Source of the DNA: Scleroderma bovista
Lineage: Eukaryota > Basidiomycota > Agaricomycetes > Boletales > Sclerodermataceae
Reading direction: 5' to 3'
Assembly (NCBI GenBank): GCA_037178675.1
Contig: JAYMGJ010000258.1
Location: forward strand, 1 to 64,000
Length of the DNA stretch: 64,000 nt
Part shown: positions 33,006 through 45,663 of the stretch, piece after piece
Numbering within the stretch: position 1 is the stretch's first letter
How the letters are laid out: the number at the start of each line of letters is the position of its first letter
Notes under the pieces: model-generated
Told to the model about the DNA's origin: nothing
What the model saw: only the letters and a program-made list of their open reading frames with translations
Databases searched by the model: none
Made by a program: the position numbers and the translations under genes

Positions 33006-34399
33006 ATGAGCAGACCAAGGAATGTGAGATTTATAGATGATGGAGCACCCAACACATGTAAGTATATGTATTGGATCTGTATCCCTCATTTGACATGGAT
33101 CTCGGACAGCTTTGTTCGGCAGCCCAGGGTGGACACCTCCCAACAGGCAAACTCTGAGGGCACCTTGTGAGTATCTATCAGTTCTACATGACTATTGCTT
33201 ATTTCAAATTCACAGCAACTGAGAGTAGCAGTGGATGGTCTCCACCCGCTCAGCCAAACCATCTACCCGCGGGCGACCCAATGTGTATTGACACAAATGA
33301 ACATTCACTCCCCACGGTTGATTCACCGTCATCCAATGTGTTGGACAATAGCTGGTCTCCACCAGGTGCGTTGCCACGTCGTGAACTCCCACCTACGTCA
33401 TCCCCTAACCGCGATACCACCCCGATGCCTCAAACATCCTCCGACTCTGGTTCCGACACTGACACGTCGGAGGATAGCCAAGGATGGACTCCCCCCCCTG
33501 TTGCCGCATCAGCAATTCTAGTCCAGATGTACACACAACTCTCCCAGAACCCAGTTTCTGAAGAAAGTGACTCATCACTGCAGCCCATGACGCCAACCCA
33601 CAGACCATCCGCTGATTCCTCAGATGGTGACACGTCAGAGGAGAGTCAAGCATGTACTCCACCCGCACAGTAAGCCTCTAACATTTTTCCAACATCACTC
33701 ATGTCGCCGATGGAGTCAACCCCTTGTAGGCAACCCCGCGGATCAGCATTGCTCAGTGCATCACATCTCTCCACAGAGACAGGTAAGCCAACTGGGAGTG
33801 AATCTGACGCAGAGGCAATATGCCTCAAAGACTTCTGGCCGAGAGTCATTGGTACAAGCCCCATTGCGCACAGTAGGTTAGTGGATAAGGGAAAGGCGCC
33901 CGAAACGGAATCAAGCTCAGTGCGCCCATTCCCTGTAACCTGTCCCAAGGATGTGGAAGGTGAGTGTTGCCTCAGGTTAAATTACTGATACTGACAGTCA
34001 TAGTGGAATGGTGGCATTTGCTACAAACAATGGCCGACCTTGAAATTGACCGCGGTAAATTCAATGGCCCGCGGCATGAATGTGAGTACATTAGTATATC
34101 TACTAAATTGATATTCACAATCAGTAGTAAGCACAGCTCACCAGATTGCAGCCCGTTTTCACCCCAAGGATGGCAAATCCATCCGCCTGGACAACTCATA
34201 TGACAAACCCCTTATCACAATGTACCAGCAGTATGCGGACAAGTTGGTGGAAGAAACTAGGGAGTGGAGAAGGCTGATGGCCTTACGGGCACATTATGCT
34301 GACATGATAGATAAGTTGGAGCACATGGATAAGGGTGAGATGGAGGGCACACAGGGTGCCACGGATCATTTAGAAGATTTACACCCGTCAATGTTGTAA
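33006..34399 (+). CDS. Disordered protein with repeated W-S/T-P-P motifs, coiled-coil C-terminus
   Basis: Multi-exon plus-strand gene starting at the ATG at 33006 (MSRPRNVRFIDDGAP) and ending at 34399. Likely introns: 33058-33107, 33167-33217, 33670-33728 and two small ones near 33960-34000 and 34081-34123. The first part carries five spaced motifs of one kind: PGWTPP, SGWSPP, NSWSPP, QGWTPP and QACTPP, set in Ser/Thr/Asp-rich linkers. The last exon is different: AHQIAARFHPKDGKSIRL, then a helical stretch (YADKLVEETREWRRLMALRAHYADMI) with coiled-coil character. I recognise no family. The repeated Trp-Pro motifs look like short linear binding motifs. Exon borders in the middle are approximate. 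Confidence 0.55.
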
Positions 34400-34675
34400 T
34401 TACATTTGGTTGTCTGCTAGTATTAAATACTTGAAAGAATGATTTTCAGTGTGTGAGATGACATTCACTAGGATTGTGAGTTTAAAGGTAAATGTGATGG
34501 ACACCGCATGTTTGATCATGACTGCGGTTGTGTTCAACAGTCATGTTGTCATATTCACCTTACATTCACCGTGGTTATGATTCATGATACACAGCGATGG
34601 CCACCTGGTGATGATGATCCTATATCCACATATACAGATTTGTCTACATTTACAATCCGTATATGAGGAATCTAT

Positions 34676-37484
34676 TCTCGGCACTTCTTTCGTAGGCGGG
34701 CATCATCATAGTCCTCCAGCCTTGATGGGAGCCTCTTTGGCCGGACCGACTGCCGCCTCATGACACCTTTTCCCCCTTCATTGGATTCATCTTGTAGTGA
34801 TTTATGTTTTGCATTTTATTTCAGGTCCTGTGAGTAATTTTACCGGGATTGCCATAATGCATACCTTGTGGAATAGCTGCAGGAGCTGAATGACCTGCGG
34901 TTGGCACTTGAATTGACTGACCGCTCTGTTTCATGACTTCAGAGTGTTTGGCTGAATATATATATCAGATTTGTAAGAATAAATATGTTGGTGATGGAAT
35001 AAGAAGCGCCCTTGCCTTTTATCTTCCCACTTTGTTGAGCCGCGGTGGAGGGAGGACCCACGGGTGTCACATCCATGGAAGGAGCACTCTTCCCAGTACC
35101 TCCAGGATGTTTCCCTGAATATAAATATTAAATATGTCAGTGTCAGAATATGTTCACAGCCTAAGAAGACCATCACCTTTGGTGTTAAGCGGAGCGTCAG
35201 AGTGGGCGGTGGCAGTGACCTCCATGGCAGCCGTACTCTTCCCTGTGACTGCACTCTGTTTACCTAAATGAATATATGATAAACATAGCCGTAACTGCTG
35301 GTGTGACATCATAGGACCACCTTTACCTTTGGTCTTCTGAGTGACAGGTGGGTTGTCAGCTGCGGTTGCAATTGGATGTGCCGGATTATTCTTATCTGCA
35401 ACTGCTTTTTTCTTGTCTGCATATAAATATTATCCACATACATTTAGTTGTATGTGGGGGTCCATAAGAACACTCTCACCTGTTGTCTTTACCCGCGGCT
35501 TGGGTTTGACAACCATTGCAGTACCCACGGTTGGAGGATTCTCACTGCCTGCTATTGTTTGTTCATTTCATCCCTATTGATAATAAATATCCCACCTGAA
35601 TCTTTCCTTTGCTGCATTGCCTGTTGCTGATGGGACCCAGCACGCATGGAATATGATGCATTTGGTGGGCCCACTTTAATATTGTGACCGGCTGAGGAGT
35701 CACCATTGGTCTGATCCGAACTGGAATCTGTGAAAATATATCAGTGTATGTTCATACAGTAACCATACTTACCCTTTGAATTTTTTCTGGCATGTGTCTG
35801 TTTCGACCTTTTATTACGGCTCTTCTCAGCATCCGCTGCAAGACATCAATGATATACCAATGAATGAATAGATGTAATTACCTTGCAAATCGTGTTGACC
35901 GCGGGTGTGCCTTGATTCTGCTCCACCCCTAGAAGGACCCGCGGCATTTCCATGCGGACGCACAGGGGGCTGAATGTCCTCTATGTCCTCGTCATTATAT
36001 GATACATCTATCAATGCCTCTCAGTGGTTGCCAATTTAATAGAATGATATTTACCTTGTGTGGGCTTTTTTCCTGTTCTCTTTGCCATACTCTTGTGATT
36101 GGCACTCGAAACCGCGGCTTGTAGCGACCCATCGGACTCTAACCACCTCTTGACCTTGAATGTATTTGCGGGATCACTCACTTGCCTGTCTCACCACCAC
36201 TCCAATATTTCTGTGGCCTCTTTGTTGGTAAGCCTAGAGGGTTCCTTGAATGTGACATTGGCAGGCCAATACCTGCCCGATATATATGTGCTGTGGTCAA
36301 GCCCAATCGCTGCCCATGGTACAGCAACATCGGACCGACCACAAGCCTTTCCTGTTATGACATGGTTAGTGTTTGATTCATAGAATATTTTTACATACCA
36401 TAATGAAAACTAATGAATGCGCGGACTACATCCTTTTTGTCCTGGGTGTTCATATTCAGGATGACCGGAATGTAGGGCACGTCATCTGCATCTGTTGGGA
36501 GGTTAAACCGCGGCCGTCTTTTACCTTTGACAGGCTTTCTTGGAACCGTGCCCTCATCCTCCGTATCTTCACCACTTTCCTCCTCCACACCAAACACCTG
36601 ATGGGCATACCGCTCCCACTTGTTCTCCACCCGGTCCCAGCCATCAAAGAGCTTGCCATCACCCAATTCGTCATTGAAGTCATGCCTATGTGTGTCAGTA
36701 GTAATATATACACCGAATAACCACACTCACAGGCCATACATGATGTCACCTGCGGCACCTTTCCAAGCCGCCATCACCACCACTCTGGCACCACACTGCT
36801 TCCACATCGCCTTGGAAAACTCACGGGCAAACTTCCGACCTTTTCCTTCCGCGGCTCTACCTGTAGTTTCAGTACCATGCTGCCATGGGATAAGAGTCTC
36901 ACCTTGCTTGGATCTCTGGGGGGGGGGGGGGGGTGGGTATCATTCCATTCCTTGGCTGTCTTTTCTGCCCGCTCTATGTTCTCCGCGGTCAGTCTCTTTA
37001 TCACTTTGCCCACCGCCCTCTGATAATTTTGAATGTACCCGCTGGAACCGGGTGCATGTCCTGCTCTGGCAAGCACATCATCTATTTTTGCCTTCTCTTG
37101 GTCTGCTATTACCATGCGGGCAGTCCACCTGCGGCCATATTTGATGAGCTGTTTTTTCTTCCGAGTGCGAGAGTGATTATACAGCCAATTTTGAATGGCC
37201 TATGAAAATACGAAATAAGGCAAGCTCTTCATAAGTGAGGGAGCACTCACCTTCTTCTTTATCACCCATTGGTGACTCTTGAGTGTCCTGTTGGCCTCCA
37301 GCCTTTGGACATGGCTTGCAATGTCCTTAAAAATAGACTTCCTTTTTGTTGCGTCCGCTGCCATCCACTGTTCCAGTTTCTCCTGGACAATGATGAGCTC
37401 ATCTTTGCGAAGGGGGGTCTTGCCTTGCCCAGTGGCATCAGACCTCCCATCACTATCACTCTCACTGTACTCAGATTCGGACAT
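34676..37484 (-). pseudogene. KDZ-linked accessory gene, copy 2 (complete length, two lesions)
   Basis: Starts at 37484 (MSESEYSES). Exons: 37484-37251, 37199-36731, 36685-36399, 36351-36055, then at least five small exons down to a stop at about 34676. Order: acidic N-terminus; basic helical region; conserved domain (MVIADQEKAKIDDVLARAGH; FNDELGDGKLFDGWDRVENKW; KACGRSDVAVPWAAIGLDHS; DRQVSDPANTFKVKRWL); then a lysine-rich tail in short exons with similar 'GK...GKSxxxM.VT' phrases. Lesions: a 16-base G run (36918-36933 on +) puts the frame out relative to copy 1, and a TGA at 36193-36191 precedes DRQ. It is the divergent partner of the transposase. Function unknown; small-exon borders uncertain. 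Confidence 0.62.
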
Positions 37485-37910
37485 GGGTGAGGTGGAATCT
37501 TTGCAGCGAGTTCCAAATTCCGGCACACATTCGGGCCTGTTGATTGAAGTTCACGCGGTCACTTTCTTCACATGTCACAAGGACCCTTGATCTTACTTTA
37601 CCATGTATGGGCAGATGCAATACGGCGCCCGAGGAATATTTGGTAAGATTCCATGGGTATTTGCAAAGATCTTACCATAGATGGAAAGGTCCATGTTGCT
37701 CAGGGTCCATTTTGACAACGCTTATGTGCCAATCTCAAGATCTCAGTCCATAGTTGGTAGGGTTCCATTTGTGCCTGATCGCGGTCCCGACTGAGTGGAT
37801 TGACACCGCAGGATCCCAATCCGATGCAGTTGGTCAAGTTCAAGGTATTGCAATGAGGCATTTCAAGGTCAAAAGTGGTCGTGTTGTGAGCTTCGCATCC
37901 AGAGACAGTC
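37485..37910. promoter_or_regulatory. Shared divergent upstream region (copy 2)
   Basis: 426 bases, same length as 1017-1442 of copy 1 and alignable throughout, which suggests constraint on spacing between the two starts. The CCATGTATGG arm is kept; the second arm is CCATAGATGG. Confidence 0.45.
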
Positions 37911-40900
37911 ATGGGGAAGTCCAAGGTAGTAAAAGTAGGCCCCTCTACACCTGTAATGCAGGTGACATGGAAGACAGTAAGATCTGGTAGACAATCCAAG
38001 GACAAGATCATAAAGGCTCCACCCTGGAAAAAGGCACGCATTGAAAGAGCTGATGATCAGTCTCCTACTCGAGCTGGTTCATCGGCATTGGAGCACACCA
38101 GTTTCTTTCCAGATGAGCCTGTAGAGGCATATTCTACTACAGATGATCCACCCCTGCGAGCATGTAGATTGCCAAGGAACCAGGTCTGATGCACCTTCCA
38201 CACTCTAAATATATATCTCATCCAATCATAGGACCACTATCTGCGAGACTGGCTGCCCTGGAAAGGCAAATATTTGTCAGTGCTCCTAGAAATGGAGGCA
38301 CCCCCTGCATCCAGGATCTGTATGCGGTGTGGAAAGGATGGGGCAATTAGGTGCACCGACTGTGCTCATAGGCCACTCTTCTGCACCAACTGTTGCCTTG
38401 ACACACACCAGCTTGGTCCCTTCCATCGGATTCAAAGGTGGACTGGAACCTTCTTTGAGGATTTCTCTCTTCGCCTGGTGGGTCAGTTCTTTCACCATAT
38501 CCACATGGTAATTAATAAAGCAGATTGGATTTGTGATGCACTTGGGGCACGGTGGAAAACCATGTCCTAGCGGAGGATATAGCCGTGGTAATAATGCAAG
38601 TGATGATGAAGATGCTTGGGAAGATGTGGAGGACGATGGGAGCCCACCTCATCTAGCTAGACCGCGGGACAGAAGTTGCCAAACTGTGGTGGACACTAAT
38701 GGGGTGCACTTTTGCGACATTCGGTACTGCAGCTGCGATGGTTCAGAGGACTCACATCTGCAACTTATGATGGCTGGCCTTTTCCCTGCGACAACAAAAA
38801 GTCCCAGGACTGCATTTACCTTCCAGGTGCTGGATGATTTTATCCGGGACAATGTGGAATGTGGCACCACTGCAATGAATTACTATAGTAAGTTGCAGAG
38901 ACTGACATCCAATGCATTCCCACATGCGGTGCCGGTAAGTGAAGTAACCTTTTGTTGACCGCGGCATTGACACCGCGGATGAAATAGAATAGGTACAGGG
39001 AGCTCCTGAGATTGTCAAGGGCATGGAGACTTTTGAAACTTCTCAAGTGGAAAGGATTCTATGGAATGTCGGAAGAACCAGGGCCAGGGGAACTGGTCCT
39101 CTTTTGCCCGGCATGTCCCCAACCCGGGGTCAATATGCCACCTGTGGGAGAGGTGGATCTCACACAGTGAGTATTGGTTGTAATTATTCCATAATTTACA
39201 TATATGACTGATCTGGACAGTTGGAAGTATTCAAGGGTCATTGCCATGGATGGAAATTTCAAAGCTGAACATATGTTGCTCAAACAAGCTCCAAATGAGG
39301 TCTGGTTGATGGATGGAAAAGGATTCATGGTAACATCGGAGCCTTATAAATCCTATTTAGCAGGAAGTGCAAATAGAGTGGAGGTATGATATCCTTGACG
39401 CATGCCGCGGTATGTTCTGATGCCGCAGTTAGAAATCGGACTGTAGCAATCACCGTGCGGTCAATCAGGCGAATACTAGTAGAAGTCAGTTGTCATCAAC
39501 TGGAATTGGTGGTTGTGCCTGTGCCAGACATGGGTGCTTTGTTCCACATGCCATGGTTGATTTCCAAAAGGGAGAGCAGTGCGTCCGCGGTTCCAAAATA
39601 AAGAGCTTTATTGACCCGCAGGTAGGCAAGTCAACATGGATTACTCCTTGGTGCATGCAGTGCATCACAGAATGGACCACCAACAGCGGGTGGTAAACTT
39701 CTATGACATCAATTGTCAATACAGCAAAAACCTGTATCGGTGTATGGAAGGGAACTGGTTTGTGTCTCTCCCACCCGGATTAAAGATTCAACCGGGCATT
39801 GGTATATGGCATGTCCATGGACATCAATCGGAATGTTTTGTCAGGTATTCCCCTAATTTCATTCCTGGAGTAGGCAATGTGGACAGGGAAATAATGGAGA
39901 CTCTCTGGTCGTCCTTAAATATTATTTCCCCCTCCACCCGGGGAATGGCCGCCCCTCATCAGCAGGAAATGCTGGACTTCCAAATGAACGACAGTAATTT
40001 CTTGAAGATGGTCCGCATGCGTGAGTGATGCTAAATATGGGATATGGCGACCGCATTCACGCATTCCAGCTCTGTCTTTGAAGAGGAAACTGGTTGCTGC
40101 ACAAAGAAATCTGGCATCCTCTCATGATACCTTTGCAAATTTGGATGAAACTGTGCCTGAAGACATTCGTAATACTTGGATGGCCCAAGAGAGGAATGCA
40201 CTTGTGGAGAGGTTATCCAATGCAAAGGCCATGGATATATTTGAAGTCCAGTTGGAAAAGGGTAGGTCCTATGGCAACAAGTACAGAAAAAGGCTGAAAT
40301 GACACGGAAAGCACCGAGCATTAAATCCATGGAGATTAGCCTCATAGGAATGCAATCCGCAGCAGGGGCACTGCAAGGATCCGCCACATGGATGGCAAGG
40401 GCCTTGAAGGTGGAGGAGTCTCAGATAGTGCTCTTATTGGATGCACGCAGGATTGATTCAAGAACTACCGAAAACCAAAGGCTTGACATTTCCCGCCATC
40501 GCGACAGGCTACAGTCGCAAATCAATGGCTTGGTGCAGACCGCAGCAACATTTGTGGGAGCTGACTGGGACAGTGGACTTGATGCCTGCGAACATGGTGA
40601 CTCAGGGAGTGATGAAGATGGTACCTTCATTACTGTATCCCCTGGGAATGCAGAACACACCATACTGCCACTGCCTTCCTATATAGGTTTGCCGTGGTGT
40701 GGTGCATTGGAGCTGAATGGCCTCATAGAGGAAGAACTTCAGCTCAGACAAGGTCAGGCCAATGATGCTCTGCATGAAATACAACTTGCTCTTGCAGACA
40801 AGGCAGTCTTATTTTGCACTGAGGTCCGACATGGCAGAAACTATGCTGTGACAACCCGCGCTTGGAAAAAGGTATCGGACCTGGACACCTTGGTCAAAAG

Positions 40901-41396
40901 ATATTCCGCAATCTATAATCGGTGCCAAAAGCAAATGGTTGCGTTGGGAGCCAACCAAAGTATTCTTGACCGGTATCAAATACTTAACAAGAAGGATCTC
41001 ACAGTGAGTACCACGGTGTCCGATCCGAATGCAAGGGGCCATCGCCATGACTCCTTGGCATGGTTCTGGACTATGGACATTCCAAAGGACACAAATAAAA
41101 ATGATTGGATGTCAGAGTGTAAGCTTTGCAATTTTTGGTCATATATATCTACTTAATGATTCCAAATAGTTTACCGGGTTCATTGGTTATGGGCGAAGGC
41201 AAAACAAGATCAATGGACTGAAGAGGTGGACCTCATAATTTCAGAACAGGGTTGGACACACAACTTCTTCAGGAACCGGGCAAATTTCTGGGAGAAAAAA
41301 GCAGCGAAATTGGGATTGGACTTTGACCGCGGGATGGCATGCTATGCAGCAAGGCAATATGACATGTACAACAAATTGAGCAAACTCTGTCAATGA
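37911..41396 (+). CDS. KDZ-superfamily transposase with CxC2 cysteine cluster (copy 2)
   Basis: Exons 37911-38183, 38232-38477, 38521-38934, 38988-39166, 39221-39383, 39433-39578, 39626-40020, 40070-40261, 40312-41118 and 41170-41396. Every exon has exactly the length of its counterpart in copy 1 (3042 nt in all), although introns and many codons differ. The CxC2 cluster (CMRC, CTDC, CTNCC) and catalytic motifs (MDGNFKAEH, FYDINCQ, the GNVDREIMETLW form of the third motif, and HGHxxxC) are retained. In the third motif the residue before EIMET is Arg instead of Gly; the two glutamates remain. No stop or frameshift seen, so this copy could supply active transposase even though its neighbours are broken. 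Confidence 0.93.
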
Positions 41397-41473
41397 TTAT
41401 GTGTTAAAATATCACCCGAGGCACAAACAATGCATACTAGTTCTACAATTTACATGCAATTATGGAACACCAT

Positions 41474-42272
41474 TCAATTGTCCTTTCCACTCCAAAGTTT
41501 ATCCGTGGACACTGCCCACTTCTCCTCCAGCTCGTTGGCAGAATCAGTTAGATATTCCACCATGGTCATGCGGTCGACGAGATGATGTAATAGGGTATTT
41601 TGATGGAAGATCTTCTCATCGACTTCTTTCAAGAGATGCTGCATGTGTAATTTGATATCTTCAATTCCCATGCCTGGGGTTTCCGGGACATTAAATAGGG
41701 TTGGAATTCCATAATCCCCGGGCTGCAAAGAATGCTTATTAGAAATTTGTTTGCATTACCCTGTGAACTCACCTGGGTCTGCGGAAAGAATTGCTGTGCC
41801 TCTGTGACCAGCTGGCAGAGTGTTGTCCGCGGTACAACATTGCAGGGGACACCCCATACCCACCACACCCCAGGTGTGGCCCATGTACTTTGGACTCTGG
41901 CTTCCGCGGGATAAACCTTGAAGACGTCAATGGTTTTGATCTGGCCCATCAAAGTTGGTGCATCGGGGTCCCCAACAGAAACCCATTCCATCACTTGGGC
42001 TGCAACCGCAGGAACCTGCATCACCAGCCCATGCTTGTTACATGCGCCAAGTAATCGCTCCAGAATTGCCTGCAAGATTGGTCAGCCTATTCGATGTGAT
42101 GGGTAATCCAGGATCGCACCACTTCTGCCAGTACATGGCTATGCCAATCGATCTTCTCCCATAGCGAATCTTCCCCTGTCTGCTGCAAAGCATGGACAAA
42201 CCGACGGAATCTGATACCCGCATATTGCAAAGTCGCGGATAGTGTGCGTGCCTGAATAATGGAGGGATCCAT
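41474..42272 (-). CDS. Conserved KDZ-cargo protein of unknown function, 232 aa (copy 2)
   Basis: Exons 42272-42120, 42069-41773 and 41722-41474 match copy 1 in length (153, 297 and 249 nt). Open frame. Differences from copy 1 are scattered substitutions. The centre keeps the Trp-rich stretch (WATPGVWWVWGVPCN). Function not recognised. Retention of an intact frame beside a broken dioxygenase suggests it matters for the element, or was lost later. Confidence 0.8.
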
Positions 42273-43095
42273 GGGTGTAGGATGGGGAATAAAGGTGGAT
42301 ATTATAAAGGTCTATATTTATAATTTCTCCAACAACGTTCCCATGTATGGCCTACCATTGTTTATGAAACAATGACCACCCACCCAGGTCGCATTGTTGA
42401 ATATCACCAGGTGCTCCCGCGGATATATAATTGCTACATCCCTTTTGTTCCGTGTATATTTGATTAGCATATCAATGGATGATTGGATTTCAATTAGATG
42501 TCTATTCTCACCGCGGTCAAATACAACCGTGGTTGCTATATATGCAGTCTGCTATGATAGCCAAATATAAAACACAGAATTTGTCAGGAAATTGACCCCT
42601 TATTGTTCCCTTGTTATTAGCATATGAGTGAATGATTGGATTTCAATTAGATGCCTAATCTCAGGGCCGTGGTGGAATACAACCGCGGTCGCTATATATG
42701 TGGAATTGATGTTGTATACTGATATGGCATCACCATTTTCCGATCTGTCACCGCGGCTGGGCAACACACCAACAGGGTAATTCTGGTAACATTTGAAATT
42801 CTATTGATTCGTCGAATTTCTCCTTTTGGAGTAATGGTAGGTTTTACCACTCAATGCCCACCGATGTGGGTTCCACCCGCGGCTGATCTCCAACTTGATG
42901 TGAATGTATTCATATTGGCACCGTCCCAACATTGTAAATTCCATTCCATTTCTTTATTTTTCCTATATAATTTATTTATTGGTTTGAACTTTGTTGATTA
43001 TCCATAGCCACCACCCCGCCGCCATCTACCCGCAGTCTCCATATAAATATTGTTCAGTATCCTGGCTTTGCTTGGGTCTCATCTCTCTCCCCTTC
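42273..43095. promoter_or_regulatory. Divergent spacer upstream of unknown gene and TET/JBP gene (copy 2)
   Basis: About 820 bases. It contains a direct repeat of about 150 bases whose units begin GATTGGATTTCAATTAGATG at 42481 and 42634; copy 1 has only one unit near 6227. CCGCGG occurs near 42416, 42510, 42682, 42751 and 42878. No coding sequence. Confidence 0.5.
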
Positions 43096-44357
43096 ATGGC
43101 TGCTCCTGTGTCTTACCCAACCAACTACCAGCTATCTCATCAAGTTTCTGGTTATATGTGATGCCGCTTCTGTTCCTTGGCTTTCCCTGACTCTGGGACC
43201 GCGGCACCTCAAATTCCCCTTAACCTCCCAGTTGACCTTTCCGTTGGGATGCACCAGATGGTAGCCACTTTGGTTACCGCATATAATTATCGCAGTACAC
43301 CTCCTCCATGCCCCTTTCCTCGAGTACTCATCTTTGTCCAGTTGACTGTGGTGTTGACCTCATCCGGCTTTCTGAATCATTGGCATCCATGGAGCCTGGG
43401 ACCACCGCGGATAGGGAGCAAACCTTCCTTAACAAGTTCCCTGCTACTATCTCAGGTCTTATCGATGAACCAGTGGTGATTTTGGGGGAGGGGGGAACTG
43501 TAGCTTTGTGGTATCTCCCTGGTGCCTTGGCACGCCCAACACAGGTATGATTTAATACCTCTTCTGTTTATAATCTTTTATAATCCCTGTAGACAAATAT
43601 TTTGCAGGCATTAGGTCCACTCCATACACAACTGTCCGCCAGTATAACTGGCCGGACATGGTGCAATGACCCGTGGTACTTTCATTCGGAACAGACCCGT
43701 GTGACCGGTTGTTTGGAGCTTTCTCCTGCAAGACATCAAATGGGTCATTACGTGTGTGCTTACCATTCCTGCCATGAATTAATTGATAATATCATATTCA
43801 GCATGAAAATGCTTCCATTTCTGCGGACCTCAATACAGCCGCAGGTTTCCAGTGGTTGCAAGATATGGTGCAGCCAACCTCCATTATATCGGGTGCATTA
43901 TCAATCATGCATCCACAGCTGTATGAGGATGGTATGCGAGGAATCTAGTTTATTGGAAGATTGGTCTTCCGCAAACAACCTCGGCATGAATCGGGCCTTA
44001 TCCCTCTGGCCCACCGCGTTTACCAATATTTCGGTTATTGCGAACCGGTGCACCCCCCTCCACCGTGATCCCCAATCCCGTGCCAGTTGGTATGATATTA
44101 TAGTAAATGTGGGTGAATACACTGACTGTATCATGGCCATCCCTACCCTTGGCATTGAGCTGGTGTACAAGCCTGGTACCGCGGTTGCATTCTCCGGGAG
44201 GCTTCTTAGGCACAGGGTAAATGCTGTAGAAGGAAACCGGTACTGTTTGACCTACTACATGAGGGATAACATTCACCATTGGGCAAATGTTCCAAGGTGT
44301 GCGGATTGGATGAGGATTGATAGTGTGGAGAGGTTGCTGAGGCCTACCATACTGTAA
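43096..44357 (+). pseudogene. TET/JBP-family dioxygenase, copy 2 (nonsense and frameshift)
   Basis: Counterpart of 6910-8169, with exons 43096-43294, 43342-43544, 43608-43751 and 43802-44357. Two lesions: codon 22, CGA in copy 1 (6973-6975), is TGA here (43159-43161); and one extra base near 43947-43952 shifts the start of the catalytic exon out of frame with its end. Downstream the catalytic core is well kept (LHRDPQSRASWYD; GTAVAFSGRLLRHRV; YYMRDNIHH), with Gly to Arg right after the second metal-binding histidine. The gene is most likely inactive. A shorter product from a downstream start reading through the third intron cannot be excluded. Confidence 0.85.
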
Positions 44358-45663
44358 GGTGCAGAGGAGTTTATAGAACAGATGCATTTCACTATTGACA
44401 TCTCTTCCTAAGCGAATTAATAAATACACATGGAGTGGAATTTTAGAAATGATAATGCTTATCATGTTGCCGCGGCTGCTGCGTGGTTGCTTATTATGTT
44501 TCCGGACATGTCTAACCTAACTTATTGATATTTTGATGATCCATATTTCTCCTTATCATTATTCGCCCACCACTGAACACATGCCCTATAAAGTCCCGCA
44601 GGTCTTCGGAGGGAAGTCATTATTGTCTTGATTGTGCTTCCGGCTCACTTTTCTGGTATCCTACTTTGTATTTACTATAACACCGTGGCTTCTGTCAGCT
44701 GCATTCTCCTGCCGCGGCCATCTTTGGCTCACCTTATGCCTATGTACCAGACTCTGTCAGCCCATCCATCACTCTCAGCCAGTTATCTATTGGCCAATCC
44801 ACATTAGAGGGAAACACCATATGTCAGCCTACCATGTCAATGGGGCTAGATATTATGGGCCCTGCTTTGATTTACATTCCAGTGGTATTTTGGCTCACCC
44901 ATATTCCAGGTCACAAATGATTCATAGCCCACCCTTGACTCACGGGATGATGCAATTTTACATGGGCTCACCCATATTCCATTGGACAGATCAAATCTTA
45001 GCCCATCCGTGCTACTCAGTATGATGAAATATGGGCTCACCTATACCCTAGTGACTGTTCTACTTGGGCTGACCCATCTCACACGGAACCAGGTAATAAT
45101 AGCCCATCCATATCACATGAGAACATCATAATGTAAGCTCACTCATGCTACACGACCTTAATGTATATGGGCCCCCCACAGTTCAGGGGACATTGCTATT
45201 TTGGCTGACATACATGATAAGGGACAGGCTATTCAAAGCCCACCCATGCTACACGGGATGGTGACATCATATATGGGCTCACCCATATCACATTGGAACC
45301 ATCAACCCTCAGCCCACTCTTGCTACTCGTGATGATGGAATATGGGCTCCTCTGTACCTTAGGGACTTTGTTATTTCGGCTCACTCGTATGACATGGGAC
45401 TATGTAATAGCAGCCCGCCCATGTCAGATGTGATGACATAATAGGGGCCCATTCATATTCTTTGGCATCTCAAAGTTTCAGCCCACTCGTGCTACTCGGG
45501 ATGATGGCATATGGGCTCACTGGTACCTTAGGGGACAAAGTATTTCGGCTCACTCGTATCACATGGGACCATGTTGTATCTGCCTGTCAATGTGACATGC
45601 GTGTCAGCCCACTCATGCTACACCCAGCTGTTGCTCACTGCATAGTGTTATAACAACCCGCAG
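44358..45663. repeat. KDZ copy 2 tail, degenerate minisatellite left of LTR insertion
   Basis: Same kind of sequence as 8170-9086 and 16373-16930 of copy 1: repeated 'agcccacccatgctacacgggatga' and 'tatgggctcacc' phrases. It contains the uninterrupted equivalent of the Gypsy insertion site near 45270. No gene. Confidence 0.75.
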
